Assembly (NCBI GenBank): GCA_030447145.1
Contig: JAUJLY010000219.1
Coordinates: forward strand, 1-5,746
DNA length: 5,746 bases
Source: Thermomicrobiales bacterium
GTDB lineage: Bacteria > Chloroflexota > Chloroflexia > Thermomicrobiales > UBA6265
Direction of reading: 5' to 3'
The notes beneath the pieces are model-generated. The model worked only from the letters and a program-made list of their open reading frames with translations. It was not told the origin of the DNA and searched no databases. This document shows, piece after piece, positions 1-5,746 of this stretch; the first letter of the stretch is position 1, and each line of letters begins with the position of its first letter. A program made the position numbers and the translations under genes.

Positions 1-964
1 CGCCAGCCAGCTCGCCAGGGGCCGGAGCGTGACCCGCGCTGCGGCCAGCACGATGGCCAGTCGCAAGCCCTCCCTCCGCAGGCAGAGCCCGGTCACCATC
101 GGCGCAGTGGTCTCCGTTCGGACGAAGTCGGCCCGGGCGGGAGCAGCCCTGGCCACAAACCGGCGGATCGCCGCCGACCCCGCCAGCTGCTCAACGGTGT
201 GTTGACGCTCGGGATCGGGCAGTGCCAACGGCGGCACCGGGACGTTATGCTCCCCCGAGAGGTGCAGCACGGCACGACTGGTGATCAGCACCTGCAGTTG
301 GGGGCAGGCGGCCAGGAGGGTCGCGACCAGGGGCGCGGCCTCCACGACGTGCTCGAAGTTGTCGAGGATCATCAGGACATGCCGCGTATCCAGCGCCGAG
401 ACAATGGCATCGGTTGAGGGAGCGGTCCCCATCCTCCCGGACACCAAGGGCCTGGGCGATCGCCGAGGTGACGAGGGCCGGGTCCCGCACCGGAGCCAGA
501 GACACAAAGGTGAGGTTCGAAACCTCTGCGGAGAGGGTAGCGGCTACCGCGAGAGCCAACCGGGTTTTGCCCACTTCGCCTGGTCCCGTCAAGGCGAGGA
601 GCCGCACGCCTTCGCGCTGCAACAGGTTGACCGCCTCCCGGATCTCGCGCTCCCGCCCGACCAACGATGTCGAGGGGACAGGCAATGACGCCCGGGCCGG
701 GGCCGGAACGCCCACCGGAGAGGACAGCGGGGCACCAGTGCGGGCGGCCAGCAGGATGTTCTGTTGCGCCCGGTCCAGCCCCAATCCCTCGGCAAGGAGG
801 TGCACGGTCTCCAGTCGAGGCACCATACGGGCGCCCCGCTCCAGGTCACTGATTCCCCGGGTGCTCAGCCCGGCGCGCTCGGCCAACGCCTCCTGCGAGA
901 GCCCTGCCGCCTGCCGGTACTCGCGTAACAACTGCCCGAATGCTGGAGGTTCCCTGGTATCCAT
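1..964 (-). pseudogene. XRE-family HTH / NB-ARC ATPase transcriptional regulator, frameshifted and cut by the window edge
   Basis: This is the N-terminal part of a large cytoplasmic STAND-type regulator; family members bind DNA through an XRE helix-turn-helix and switch state with ATP. The ATG at 964-962 has GGGA five bases upstream. Residues about 9-65 form the XRE domain (core AGLSQEALAERAGLSTRGIS). A Pro/Ala-rich linker follows, then the ATPase from about residue 101 (LVGREREI), with Walker A GPGEVGKT at 127-134. The frame runs on to a stop at 245, but family similarity ends near residue 184. It resumes in another minus-strand frame from 411 to base 1: Walker B-like VLMILDNFEHV, sensor-like VLITSR, LSGEHNVPVPPLALPDPE, and AIRRFVARA. 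One extra base near 411-416 explains the switch. Two usually conserved positions also look altered: GPGGVGKT reads GPGEVGKT, and the GLPLAIELAAAR-like stretch reads GLRLAIVLAAAR. These fit a decaying gene, though a sequencing error is possible for the shift. The rest, typically repeats, lies beyond base 1. Family call is firm; target genes are unknown. Confidence 0.8.
409..418 (-). other. Apparent +1 frameshift site in the regulator gene
   Basis: Reading the minus strand, codons up to CTC AAC (residues 183-184) continue the ATPase domain. The codons that restore family similarity start at GAT (411-409) in the next frame, giving DAIVSALDTRHV and then the Walker B-like segment. Removing one base from the CAACCG stretch would give a Leu-x-Asp joint with no gap. 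There is no long homopolymer here (runs of two to three bases only), so programmed slippage is not suggested. Confidence 0.75.
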
Positions 965-1020
965 GGCGTTCCCACGTCCACTCCTGCTCCAGAGGTTTGT
1001 TTGGTCCGTCCCGAGTTTTC

Positions 1021-1049
1021 AGCATAGCATCGGCGGTTCTCCCTGTCAC
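1021..1049 (-). promoter_or_regulatory. Sigma70-like promoter of the XRE-NB-ARC regulator
   Basis: On the minus strand a -35 box GTGACA (1049-1044) and a -10 box TATGCT (1026-1021) are separated by exactly 17 bases. Each matches the consensus at several key positions. Transcription would start near 1013-1015, leaving a leader of about 50 bases before the ATG at 964. Position, spacing and orientation fit; activity is inferred. Confidence 0.5.
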
Positions 1050-1070
1050 CTCTCCACCGCGGTCCCGTTG

Positions 1071-1100
1071 CGTGGGCGATGCGTGGGTTCTGCACGTGGG
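1071..1100. repeat. Three spaced copies of CGTGGG, possible operator
   Basis: CGTGGG occurs at 1071-1076, 1082-1087 and 1095-1100. The first two are part of a longer TGCGTGGG direct repeat and lie 11 bases apart, about one helical turn; the third is 13 bases further. A reverse-oriented copy (CCCACG) is at 971-976, close to the regulator's start. The cluster lies just upstream of the regulator's candidate -35 box, where an activator or autoregulator could bind. GC-rich sequence yields such hexamers by chance, so the operator role is speculative. Confidence 0.25.
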
Positions 1101-1261
1101 GAGACCCGTCCACTCGGCGCATGCTGTCTCTGTGGTATCGGCGTACGCGAGCAACGATACATCTTGGACGGTAACGCGCCGCTACGCATGGCACCGGAGG
1201 CACCTCGCCCAGCAAAGCCCCTGGTCGCTGCCCGGAGGGCGAGCACGTAGAGGAGGATGTG

Positions 1262-1375
1262 ATGCAGGGACATGCTCGAACAATGACGCAACTGGCGACC
1301 AGGAACAGCGGGAGTCGTCCGATGCCGTCCGCCGGAAGGCCAGCGCGGCTGCGAACAGTAATGTACCGACCGTAG
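1262..1375 (+). CDS. Possible small ORF of 37 residues, unknown function
   Basis: An ATG at 1262-1264 is preceded by AGAGGAGG with five bases between AGGAGG and the start, the best Shine-Dalgarno match in this intergenic region. The frame encodes 37 residues, begins MQGHARTMTQ and ends RTVMYRP before TAG at 1373-1375. The peptide is Arg-rich (seven Arg), has no acidic residue, and shows no signal peptide, membrane segment or family motif I recognise. It ends 64 bases before the SnoaL-like start, in the same direction, so it could be a leader peptide or a remnant of an older gene start. Length and composition alone do not separate it from a chance ORF; only the ribosome site argues for it. Confidence 0.22.
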   Translation: MQGHARTMTQLATRNSGSRPMPSAGRPARLRTVMYRP

Positions 1376-1384
1376 GGGTCCCTC

Positions 1385-1413
1385 ATGACGCGATGTGATT
1401 GATTCCCTAGAGT
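1385..1413 (+). promoter_or_regulatory. Weak candidate promoter of the SnoaL-like gene
   Basis: ATGACG (1385-1390) and TAGAGT (1408-1413) are 17 bases apart, each matching the sigma70 boxes at four of six positions. A start near 1420 would leave a leader of about 20 bases that still includes the ribosome site AAGGAG. The match is modest, so another promoter further left is equally possible. Confidence 0.3.
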
Positions 1414-1439
1414 TCATTGCAGGCAAAGGAGAACATGTC

Positions 1440-2036
1440 ATGGCAACCCGACATCAGTCCTCATCCCTCTCCCGTCGCACCTTCACTACGGGCATTGTTA
1501 TCACCCCATTGATTGCCGGCCTCACCGTGCGCGGAGCCGCAGGCCAGGAAGCGACCCCGGCGACGATGAGCGTGAAAGAAACACAACAGGTCCTCAACGG
1601 CTACGTCGCCGCGCTGCTTGGTGGTGGCGACGTTGGCCAGTACCTGACCGAGGACTTTGTGGTGAAGTTCATGGACATCGGCCTGGAGGTGTCGGGGCGG
1701 CAGGAGAGTGTCGACGGCCTTATCACCTTGCACACGGTGCAATTCGACGCCCAGCCCGAACTCGTCAACATGGTGGTAGGAGAGGGGATCGCCGCAATTG
1801 AGGCGGTCTTCATCGGTACCCATACGGGCGAGTTCAACGGTATACCAGCGTCTGGCACATCCGTCGCCGTCCCGTATTCGGTCTTTGTCTTGTTCGAAGA
1901 TGGGTTGATCACCGAGTTTCACCTCTACAACCTCGTGACCGGCTTGATGGCGCAGATCGCAGGCACACCGGCGTCTGCTACACCGAGTGGTGTCACGGGA
2001 GGCGGCTTTGCGTCATCCCGTCGATCAGCTGGATAG
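1440..2036 (+). CDS. Tat-exported SnoaL-like (NTF2-fold) protein
   Basis: A 198-residue secreted protein. The ATG at 1440 is preferred over the in-frame GTG at 1395 because AAGGAG (1426-1431) lies eight bases upstream and a Tat leader then follows directly: SRRTFTTG at residues 11-18, a hydrophobic stretch to about 29, and likely cleavage near RGAAGQEA. Residues about 43-175 resemble the SnoaL-like/ester-cyclase branch of the NTF2 superfamily, a cone-shaped fold of about 130 residues; the clearest signature is FIGTHTGEFNGIPASG at 124-139, then VPYSVFVLFEDGLITEF. SnoaL enzymes close polyketide rings by aldol chemistry, but most relatives have unknown substrates. The acidic catalytic residue expected near the C-terminal helix is not obvious in HLYNLVTGLMAQI, so a binding or structural role is possible. 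Residues 176-198 form a Thr/Pro/Ser/Gly-rich tail that looks disordered. The gene is monocistronic, divergent from the broken regulator and convergent with the importer operon. Fold is fairly sure; function is unknown. Confidence 0.8.
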   Translation: MATRHQSSSLSRRTFTTGIVITPLIAGLTVRGAAGQEATPATMSVKETQQVLNGYVAALLGGGDVGQYLTEDFVVKFMDIGLEVSGRQESVDGLITLHTVQFDAQPELVNMVVGEGIAAIEAVFIGTHTGEFNGIPASGTSVAVPYSVFVLFEDGLITEFHLYNLVTGLMAQIAGTPASATPSGVTGGGFASSRRSAG

Positions 2037-2056
2037 TGCTGCGGTGGAGGGCCCCG

Positions 2057-2074
2057 GTTGGCTTGACAGCCGAC
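2057..2074. repeat. Small inverted repeat after the SnoaL-like gene
   Basis: GTTGGCT and AGCCGAC pair over seven positions, including one G-T wobble, around a four-base loop TGAC, about 20 bases past the SnoaL-like stop. No T-run follows. It may form a stem in the 3' end of the transcript, but it is weaker than the hairpin at 2164-2185. Confidence 0.25.
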
Positions 2075-2161
2075 GTCAACGCTAAGACGGCTACACACCT
2101 GGACGCGGCAGCCCATCACAGGCGCGGGGCCGGTGTGGGATGAGGTCGGGTGGTCGCGTCC

Positions 2162-2191
2162 GGCGTGGCATCGCTTGATGCCACGGCCTTT
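2162..2191 (+). terminator. Hairpin between converging genes, probable intrinsic terminator
   Basis: CGTGGCATC (2164-2172) and GATGCCACG (2177-2185) are perfect 9-bp arms around the loop GCTT. GG at 2162-2163 can extend pairing to CC at 2187-2188 with one bulged G. On the plus strand CCTTTCCTCT follows, a poor T-tract but usual for GC-rich bacteria, so the stem would end the SnoaL-like transcript about 130 bases after its stop. On the minus strand the same stem lies 50-75 bases past the importer operon's last stop but has no T-tract, so it may act there only as a 3' end stabiliser. The rest of 2037-2237 holds no gene I can support. Confidence 0.55.
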
Positions 2192-2237
2192 CCTCTGACG
2201 ATGCCGTCTGCGTGTCGATCCTTGTTGGCTACCGTTT

Positions 2238-3149
2238 TCAATACCGGGGGTCCAGCGCGTCGCGCAGACCATCGCCAAGCAGGTTGCACCCGAGCACGAC
2301 CAGCGTAATGGCGATCCCGGGATACATCATGAGCTGCGGTGCATTGAGAAAGAAGAGGCGGCCATCGTTCAACATGGTTCCCCATTCGGGTGTGGGAGGT
2401 TGGGCGCCGAGGCCAAGGAAACTGAGCCCGGAGATGGCCAGCATCAGCGAGCCAAGTTCCAGGGTGGCCAGCACGATTACGGACGGAATGACGTTGGGCA
2501 GGACGTGATGCAGGACCATCCTGCGATGCCCGCAGCCGCAACAGTGGGCCGAGAGGACGTAGTCGTTCTGCACGACTCGCAGCGTGAGCCCGCGGACAAC
2601 CCGCGCATAGTCAACCCACCACACGGCAACCATGCCGATAAGCACGTTGGTCAGGCTTGGCCCGAGCATACCGACGATCGCCAGCGCGAGAACGATGCTT
2701 GGGAACGCCAGCAGCACGTCGACCAGTCGCATCAGCAGGTCGTCGATGATGCCTCCGAAATAGCCAGCAAGCATGCCGATGGTCACCCCGAGGAGCACGA
2801 TACCGGCTGCCGCGAGGCTGGCCGCTCCAAGCGTCCACCGCGATCCGTAGACGAGACGACTGAAGAGGTCCCTGCCGAGGTTATCGGTACCCAGCCAGTG
2901 TTCGCTGGAGGGGGGCGCCAGGTTGGCGGTCGGGTCCAGGGCGGCTGGGTCGTATGGCGCGATGAAGCGGGCAAAGACCGCAACAAGGGTCACGAGCACG
3001 AGAATGGCCAGTCCCAGGACCGCTGATCGATCCTGGAACACGGCTCGCAAGGCAGTGAAGCGTTTCGGACGCCACGCGTCGCCCAGCCGCTCATCGCTTC
3101 CTGAAAGGATTGCTCCCGCCAGTGGTGCCGAGGAAGTTGTCTGGATCAT
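2238..3149 (-). CDS. ABC importer inner-membrane permease, DppC/OppC/NikC type
   Basis: A 303-residue membrane permease, the second half of the transport channel of a peptide/nickel-class (family 5) ABC importer. A cytoplasmic N-terminus leads to a first membrane helix at about 43-63 (VLGLAILVLVTLVAVFA). The OppC/NikC hallmark LGTDNLGRDLFSRLVYGSR follows at about 86-104. Further helices lie near 108-130, 140-165, 168-182, 219-247 and 276-292, with the conserved SFLGLGAQPPTPEWGTML at about 243-260 and a normal end, GLRDALDPRY. The coupling loop that should touch the ATPase reads YVLSAHCCGCGHRR (197-210), then LPN at 217-219. The invariant Gly (205) is kept, but the EAA residues are replaced by LSA and three Cys and two His cluster there. 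The ATG at 3149 has AGGAG six bases upstream, inside the end of the previous permease gene, two bases past its TAA, so the pair is translationally linked. It is the last gene of the operon here. Family is certain; substrate is not. Confidence 0.93.
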   Translation of the reverse strand: MIQTTSSAPLAGAILSGSDERLGDAWRPKRFTALRAVFQDRSAVLGLAILVLVTLVAVFARFIAPYDPAALDPTANLAPPSSEHWLGTDNLGRDLFSRLVYGSRWTLGAASLAAAGIVLLGVTIGMLAGYFGGIIDDLLMRLVDVLLAFPSIVLALAIVGMLGPSLTNVLIGMVAVWWVDYARVVRGLTLRVVQNDYVLSAHCCGCGHRRMVLHHVLPNVIPSVIVLATLELGSLMLAISGLSFLGLGAQPPTPEWGTMLNDGRLFFLNAPQLMMYPGIAITLVVLGCNLLGDGLRDALDPRY

Positions 3150-3151
3150 GG

Positions 3152-4090
3152 TTAGCTCCTGGCCAACCGGATTCGGGGATCAATGAGACCGTAGCCGAGG
3201 TCAACGACCAGGTTGATGAGGAGGAACGCCGTTCCCATAAAGAGCACGAATCCCTGGATCATGGGGTAGTCGCGATCGAAAATCGCGTCCACCATGAGTT
3301 TCCCAATTCCGGGCCACGAGAAGATCGTCTCCACGATCACGGCCCCACCCAGCATCCCCGCGAATCGCATTCCGAGGACGGTGGAGATAGGTATCATCGT
3401 GTTTCGCAAGGCGTGACGAGTGAGAACTGCCGGCGAGCGGAGGCCCTTTGCCCGCGCCGTCCGGATGTAGTCCTGGTTCAACGTTTCCAGCGTTTCGGAT
3501 CGGGTGAGCCGCATCAGGCTAGCACTGCCCCCGATGCCCAGCGTCAGCGCCGGCATCACAGCATGCTGCCACGTTTGGCTACCTGCTACGGGCAGTACGC
3601 CCAGCCGCACGGAGAAGAGCAGGATGAGCAGGTAGGCGATCCAGTAGGAAGGCATGGATGCTCCCAGGAGCGCGAAAATCCGGCTGAAGTGATCGACCGC
3701 GCCCTGTCGATAGACTGCGGCGAGAACTCCGAGCGGGATCGCGATCACGATCGCCAGCAGCAGGCCGATGCCGGCTATCTGGAGCGTGTTCGGAAACCGC
3801 TCCGCAAGGGATTCGAGTACCGGTGTCCCGGTACGGTACGACGTCCCCAGGTCACCGGTCAGGGCATCGCCCAACCAGTTGACGTACCGTACTGGAGCCG
3901 GGTCATTGAGCCCCATCTGCTCGCGCGCCGCAGCGGTCTCCTCGGTCGTCGGTTGACGACCGAGTTCCCGTTGCAGGGCCAGCCGGGCCGGGTCTCCCGG
4001 GGTCAGGTTCGTCAGGAGGAACGCGACCAGTGAGATGCCGACCCACACCGGTACCAGATAGAGCAGGCGGCGCAGGATAAAGTACAGCAC
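3152..4090 (-). CDS. ABC importer inner-membrane permease, DppB/OppB/NikB type
   Basis: A 312-residue permease, the first half of the family 5 importer channel, partner of the gene directly downstream. It opens with the typical MLYFILRRLLYLVPVWVGIS membrane helix. A periplasmic-side segment follows with TPGDPA and the MGLNDPAPVRYVNWLGDALTGDLG region (about residues 59-82). Helices lie near 103-125, 136-160, 178-196, 233-256 and 283-303. The coupling loop DYIRTARAKG (207-216) keeps the key Ala and Gly. The C-terminal hallmark VIVETIFSWPGIGKLMVDAI (251-270) is intact, ending DPRIRLARS. The start is a GTG (4090-4088), six bases after the binding-protein stop, with only a weak ribosome site (AAGGCG), so coupling to upstream translation is likely. 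Length and motif order match full-length relatives; nothing is missing. Peptide versus nickel or other substrate cannot be decided from this subunit. Confidence 0.95.
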   Translation of the reverse strand: MLYFILRRLLYLVPVWVGISLVAFLLTNLTPGDPARLALQRELGRQPTTEETAAAREQMGLNDPAPVRYVNWLGDALTGDLGTSYRTGTPVLESLAERFPNTLQIAGIGLLLAIVIAIPLGVLAAVYRQGAVDHFSRIFALLGASMPSYWIAYLLILLFSVRLGVLPVAGSQTWQHAVMPALTLGIGGSASLMRLTRSETLETLNQDYIRTARAKGLRSPAVLTRHALRNTMIPISTVLGMRFAGMLGGAVIVETIFSWPGIGKLMVDAIFDRDYPMIQGFVLFMGTAFLLINLVVDLGYGLIDPRIRLARS

Positions 4091-4096
4091 CGGACG

Positions 4097-5683
4097 TTAT
4101 CCGTTCGCCTTCAGTGAAGTCCAGCGCTGGTTGACCCCTGACGAATGCAGATCAAAGGCAGTGACCGCATCGGTGTGTCCAACGATCCGGTAGAACCCGC
4201 ACAGCGGCACCACGACTCGTTCCTCGTTGATGACGATATTCATGGCCTCTGCCGCAGCTTCCTGCACTTCGGCGGTCTCGGTCGCTTCCAGGCTGCGGTC
4301 GATGGCCGCATCGAACTCCTCGCCGGGGGCAAAGGCGCGACCATACATCGTGGATTCCGGGTCGGCGCCATCGACAGGGCTGCTGAAGAGCAGCTCGGGC
4401 AGGAAGGAAGGATTCCCGTCGTTTTGGCTTCCTGCTTCCAGCCACAAGTCACCTTCGCCAAGCGCGAGGCGCTGCTCGTAAGTCGCAGTGTCGGGAGTCT
4501 GGACGATTTCAATATCGATGCCGACATCCTTGAGCTGTGCCTGGAGGAGTTCCGGCACTGAACCATGGTCAGCCGCGCTGCCATAGCCGTTGATGAGCAC
4601 CAGCTTGAGCGCCCTGTCATCCTTCTCACGGATGCCGCCCTCACCCTCGACCCAGCCGGCTTCCTCCAGGAGTTGTCGTGCCCGGTCGGGATCAAACTCG
4701 GGTGCCTCCACCAGGGCGGCCGATTCGCCGAGAATGGCGGGCGGGATCATGGTCGTGCCCGGCTCAGCGTTCCCTTGCCAGGCGTTATCGATCACCTGTT
4801 GGCGATCGATCGAGATGGAGACCGCCTCGCGCACGGCGATGTCCTGACCCAGGTCATAGGGCTCCTCTCCATGCAGGTTGATGTACATCGCCTCGTAGGC
4901 ACCAACCGGGCCTTTCAGGAGTGTTGCCCCTGCGGCCTCAACCTGGTTCGCGGATTGCCGTGGAACGTCGACGATGAGATCCACGTCGCCGGCCTGGAGG
5001 GCGAGCAACCGGGCAGTGGGATCTGGGTAGAACTGGAACCTGATCTCGCTGACGCCGGGTGCGTCACCCCAGTACTCCTCATTTGCCTCAACCGTGTAAT
5101 GGTCCGCTGGCACGTATTCGATTTCCCGGAATGGGCCGGTGCCAATGCGTGCCTCGGCCGGGTTCAGCCCTGGAGGGAGGATGGAGTTGTTTGGGTGCCC
5201 GATCTGTTCCATCATCCTCCTGTTGACGTAGGTAGGCGTGATCTCGACGGTGTAATCATCAACGATGACCGTGGAATCCTCACCGATGCCCATGACGCCG
5301 CCGCCGTTGGAGGCGATCCGATCCATGGTGTACTTCACTGCCTCCGCATTGAACGGGGTGCCGTCATGAAAGGACACATCCTCGCGAAGGCTGATTCGCC
5401 AAGTGTCCGGCTCCACGAACTCCCATGAATCCGCGAGGAGGGGTTCGATCTGGTAGTCGGGGGTCAGGTAGACCAGCGATTCAAAGATGTTCGTGTTGAG
5501 TGGGTAAAAGCCGATGTTTGCCCGCTCGTCGGTCCGGTAGCCATCCTCCGAAACCCCCACACGAACGGTCCCAGACGGAGCATCCTGCGCAGAGGCTGTC
5601 CGGCCAATGGCGGCGGCGACTCCCGCCGAACCGGCCACGAGCAGCAACTTCCGCCGATCGATCCCCTGTTTCCTGTAGTCCAC
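4097..5683 (-). CDS. ABC importer substrate-binding protein, family 5 (DppA/OppA/NikA-like)
   Basis: A 528-residue extracytoplasmic solute-binding protein that would deliver peptides, nickel complexes or other small solutes to the two permeases that follow. The start is GTG (5683-5681): AAGGA lies nearby upstream, a TAG in the same frame two codons earlier rules out a longer protein, and later starts would remove the twin arginines. The leader has RRKLLLVAGSAGVAAAIG from residue 10 and a probable signal peptidase I site after TASA (residue 32). There is no lipobox Cys, although many binding proteins of this family are lipoproteins. Family landmarks in order: IFESLVYLTPDYQIEPLLADSW (in 66-87), WRISLREDVSFHDGTPFNAEAVKYTMDR (in 95-122), GTGPFREIEY (181-190), NEEYWGD (201-207), DPTARLLALQAGDVDLI (in 221-237), VREAVSISIDRQQVID (284-299), and ARQLLEEAGW (335-344). 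Length is normal for the family. Unlike relatives fixed on nickel or dipeptides, no residue pattern I can read fixes the ligand. It is the first gene of the operon. Confidence 0.94.
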   Translation of the reverse strand: MDYRKQGIDRRKLLLVAGSAGVAAAIGRTASAQDAPSGTVRVGVSEDGYRTDERANIGFYPLNTNIFESLVYLTPDYQIEPLLADSWEFVEPDTWRISLREDVSFHDGTPFNAEAVKYTMDRIASNGGGVMGIGEDSTVIVDDYTVEITPTYVNRRMMEQIGHPNNSILPPGLNPAEARIGTGPFREIEYVPADHYTVEANEEYWGDAPGVSEIRFQFYPDPTARLLALQAGDVDLIVDVPRQSANQVEAAGATLLKGPVGAYEAMYINLHGEEPYDLGQDIAVREAVSISIDRQQVIDNAWQGNAEPGTTMIPPAILGESAALVEAPEFDPDRARQLLEEAGWVEGEGGIREKDDRALKLVLINGYGSAADHGSVPELLQAQLKDVGIDIEIVQTPDTATYEQRLALGEGDLWLEAGSQNDGNPSFLPELLFSSPVDGADPESTMYGRAFAPGEEFDAAIDRSLEATETAEVQEAAAEAMNIVINEERVVVPLCGFYRIVGHTDAVTAFDLHSSGVNQRWTSLKANG

Positions 5684-5746
5684 TTCCTATCCTTCCCGAA
5701 CGGCTCGCGCTGTAATCCATCAAAGCTGTGTTGGACGGTACCTCAC
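5684..5746 (-). other. Partial 5' leader of the importer operon
   Basis: Only 63 bases precede the binding-protein GTG before the window ends. They contain the ribosome site AAGGA (ending six bases before GTG) and a GGTACC palindrome near 5737-5742. I find no convincing -35/-10 pair, so the promoter probably lies beyond the window. Confidence 0.35.

Larger units (their letters stand above)
965..1439. other. Divergent intergenic region between the regulator and the SnoaL-like gene
   Basis: This 475-base stretch separates two divergently transcribed genes. It holds a likely promoter for the regulator (1021-1049, minus), three spaced CGTGGG copies (1071-1100), a GC-rich imperfect hairpin (about 1228-1245), a possible 37-codon ORF (1262-1375, plus) and a weaker candidate promoter for the SnoaL-like gene (1385-1413). 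Long open frames cross it on both strands, but I recognise no protein family in any of them and treat them as effects of high GC content. No tRNA or other RNA gene is apparent. Confidence 0.6.

Noticed and set aside
93..275. Minus-strand 60-codon frame inside the regulator region
   Set aside because: It is in the third frame; the frame running from 411 to base 1 carries the recognisable ATPase-domain motifs over the same bases.
1163..1173. TTGGACGGTA shared with the leader near 5731-5740
   Set aside because: A single 10-base match is expected several times by chance within 5.7 kb; no symmetry or further extension supports a shared operator.
414..1250. Long plus-strand open frame of 278 codons across the regulator start
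   Set aside because: Arg/Ser/Pro-rich translation typical of antisense to a GC-rich gene; no domain, and it overlaps the well-supported regulator N-terminus.
1046..1441. Minus-strand 131-codon open frame in the divergent intergenic region
   Set aside because: No ribosome site or family motif, Arg/Ser/His-rich composition, and it overlaps promoter-like elements and the SnoaL-like start.
2063..2087. TTGACA followed by a TAAGA-like box, a possible plus-strand promoter
   Set aside because: The downstream box is poor and no plus-strand gene follows; TTGAC is explained by the local inverted repeats.
3110..4033. Plus-strand 307-codon open frame antisense to the first permease
   Set aside because: The composition (His, Gln, Arg, Asp-rich, no domain) is the expected shadow of a membrane-protein gene read on the other strand.
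4565..5428. Plus-strand 287-codon open frame antisense to the binding protein
   Set aside because: No recognisable domain; the minus-strand gene over it has clear family landmarks throughout.

Overview
The window is GC-rich bacterial DNA. Its protein style suggests an aerobic soil or thermophile-type lineage, most likely Chloroflexota of the Thermomicrobia/Sphaerobacter kind. The clues are a regulator with an N-terminal XRE helix-turn-helix followed by an NB-ARC-type ATPase, Tat-type twin-arginine leaders on secreted proteins, a mature N-terminus beginning QEATPA, and GTG starts. This placement is inference from protein style, not from a database match.

Layout from left to right. Positions 1-964 (minus strand) hold the 5' part of a large XRE-NB-ARC signal-transduction ATPase/regulator. 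It is cut by the window edge and broken by an apparent frameshift near 411-416. Positions 965-1439 are a 475-base divergent intergenic region with a good sigma70-like promoter for the regulator, a short spaced CGTGGG repeat, a weaker candidate promoter for the gene to the right, and a possible 37-codon ORF with a strong Shine-Dalgarno sequence. Positions 1440-2036 (plus strand) encode a Tat-exported SnoaL/NTF2-fold protein. Positions 2037-2237 separate two converging genes and hold a 9-bp perfect hairpin that is probably a terminator.

Positions 2238-5683 (minus strand) form a compact ABC importer operon transcribed right to left: a family 5 substrate-binding protein (4097-5683), a DppB/NikB-type permease (3152-4090) and a DppC/NikC-type permease (2238-3149). 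The gaps are 6 and 2 bases. The binding protein would capture a peptide, nickel chelate or similar small solute outside the membrane and deliver it to a channel made of the two permeases. The two ATPase subunits needed to power this (DppD/DppF or NikD/NikE type) are not in the window. They do not follow the second permease, where they usually sit, because a convergent gene occupies that place.

I see no RNA gene, CRISPR array, insertion sequence or clearly new system. The most notable points are the frameshifted and motif-degraded regulator, the importer without ATPases, the Cys/His-rich coupling loop in the second permease, and the possible small ORF in the divergent intergenic region.
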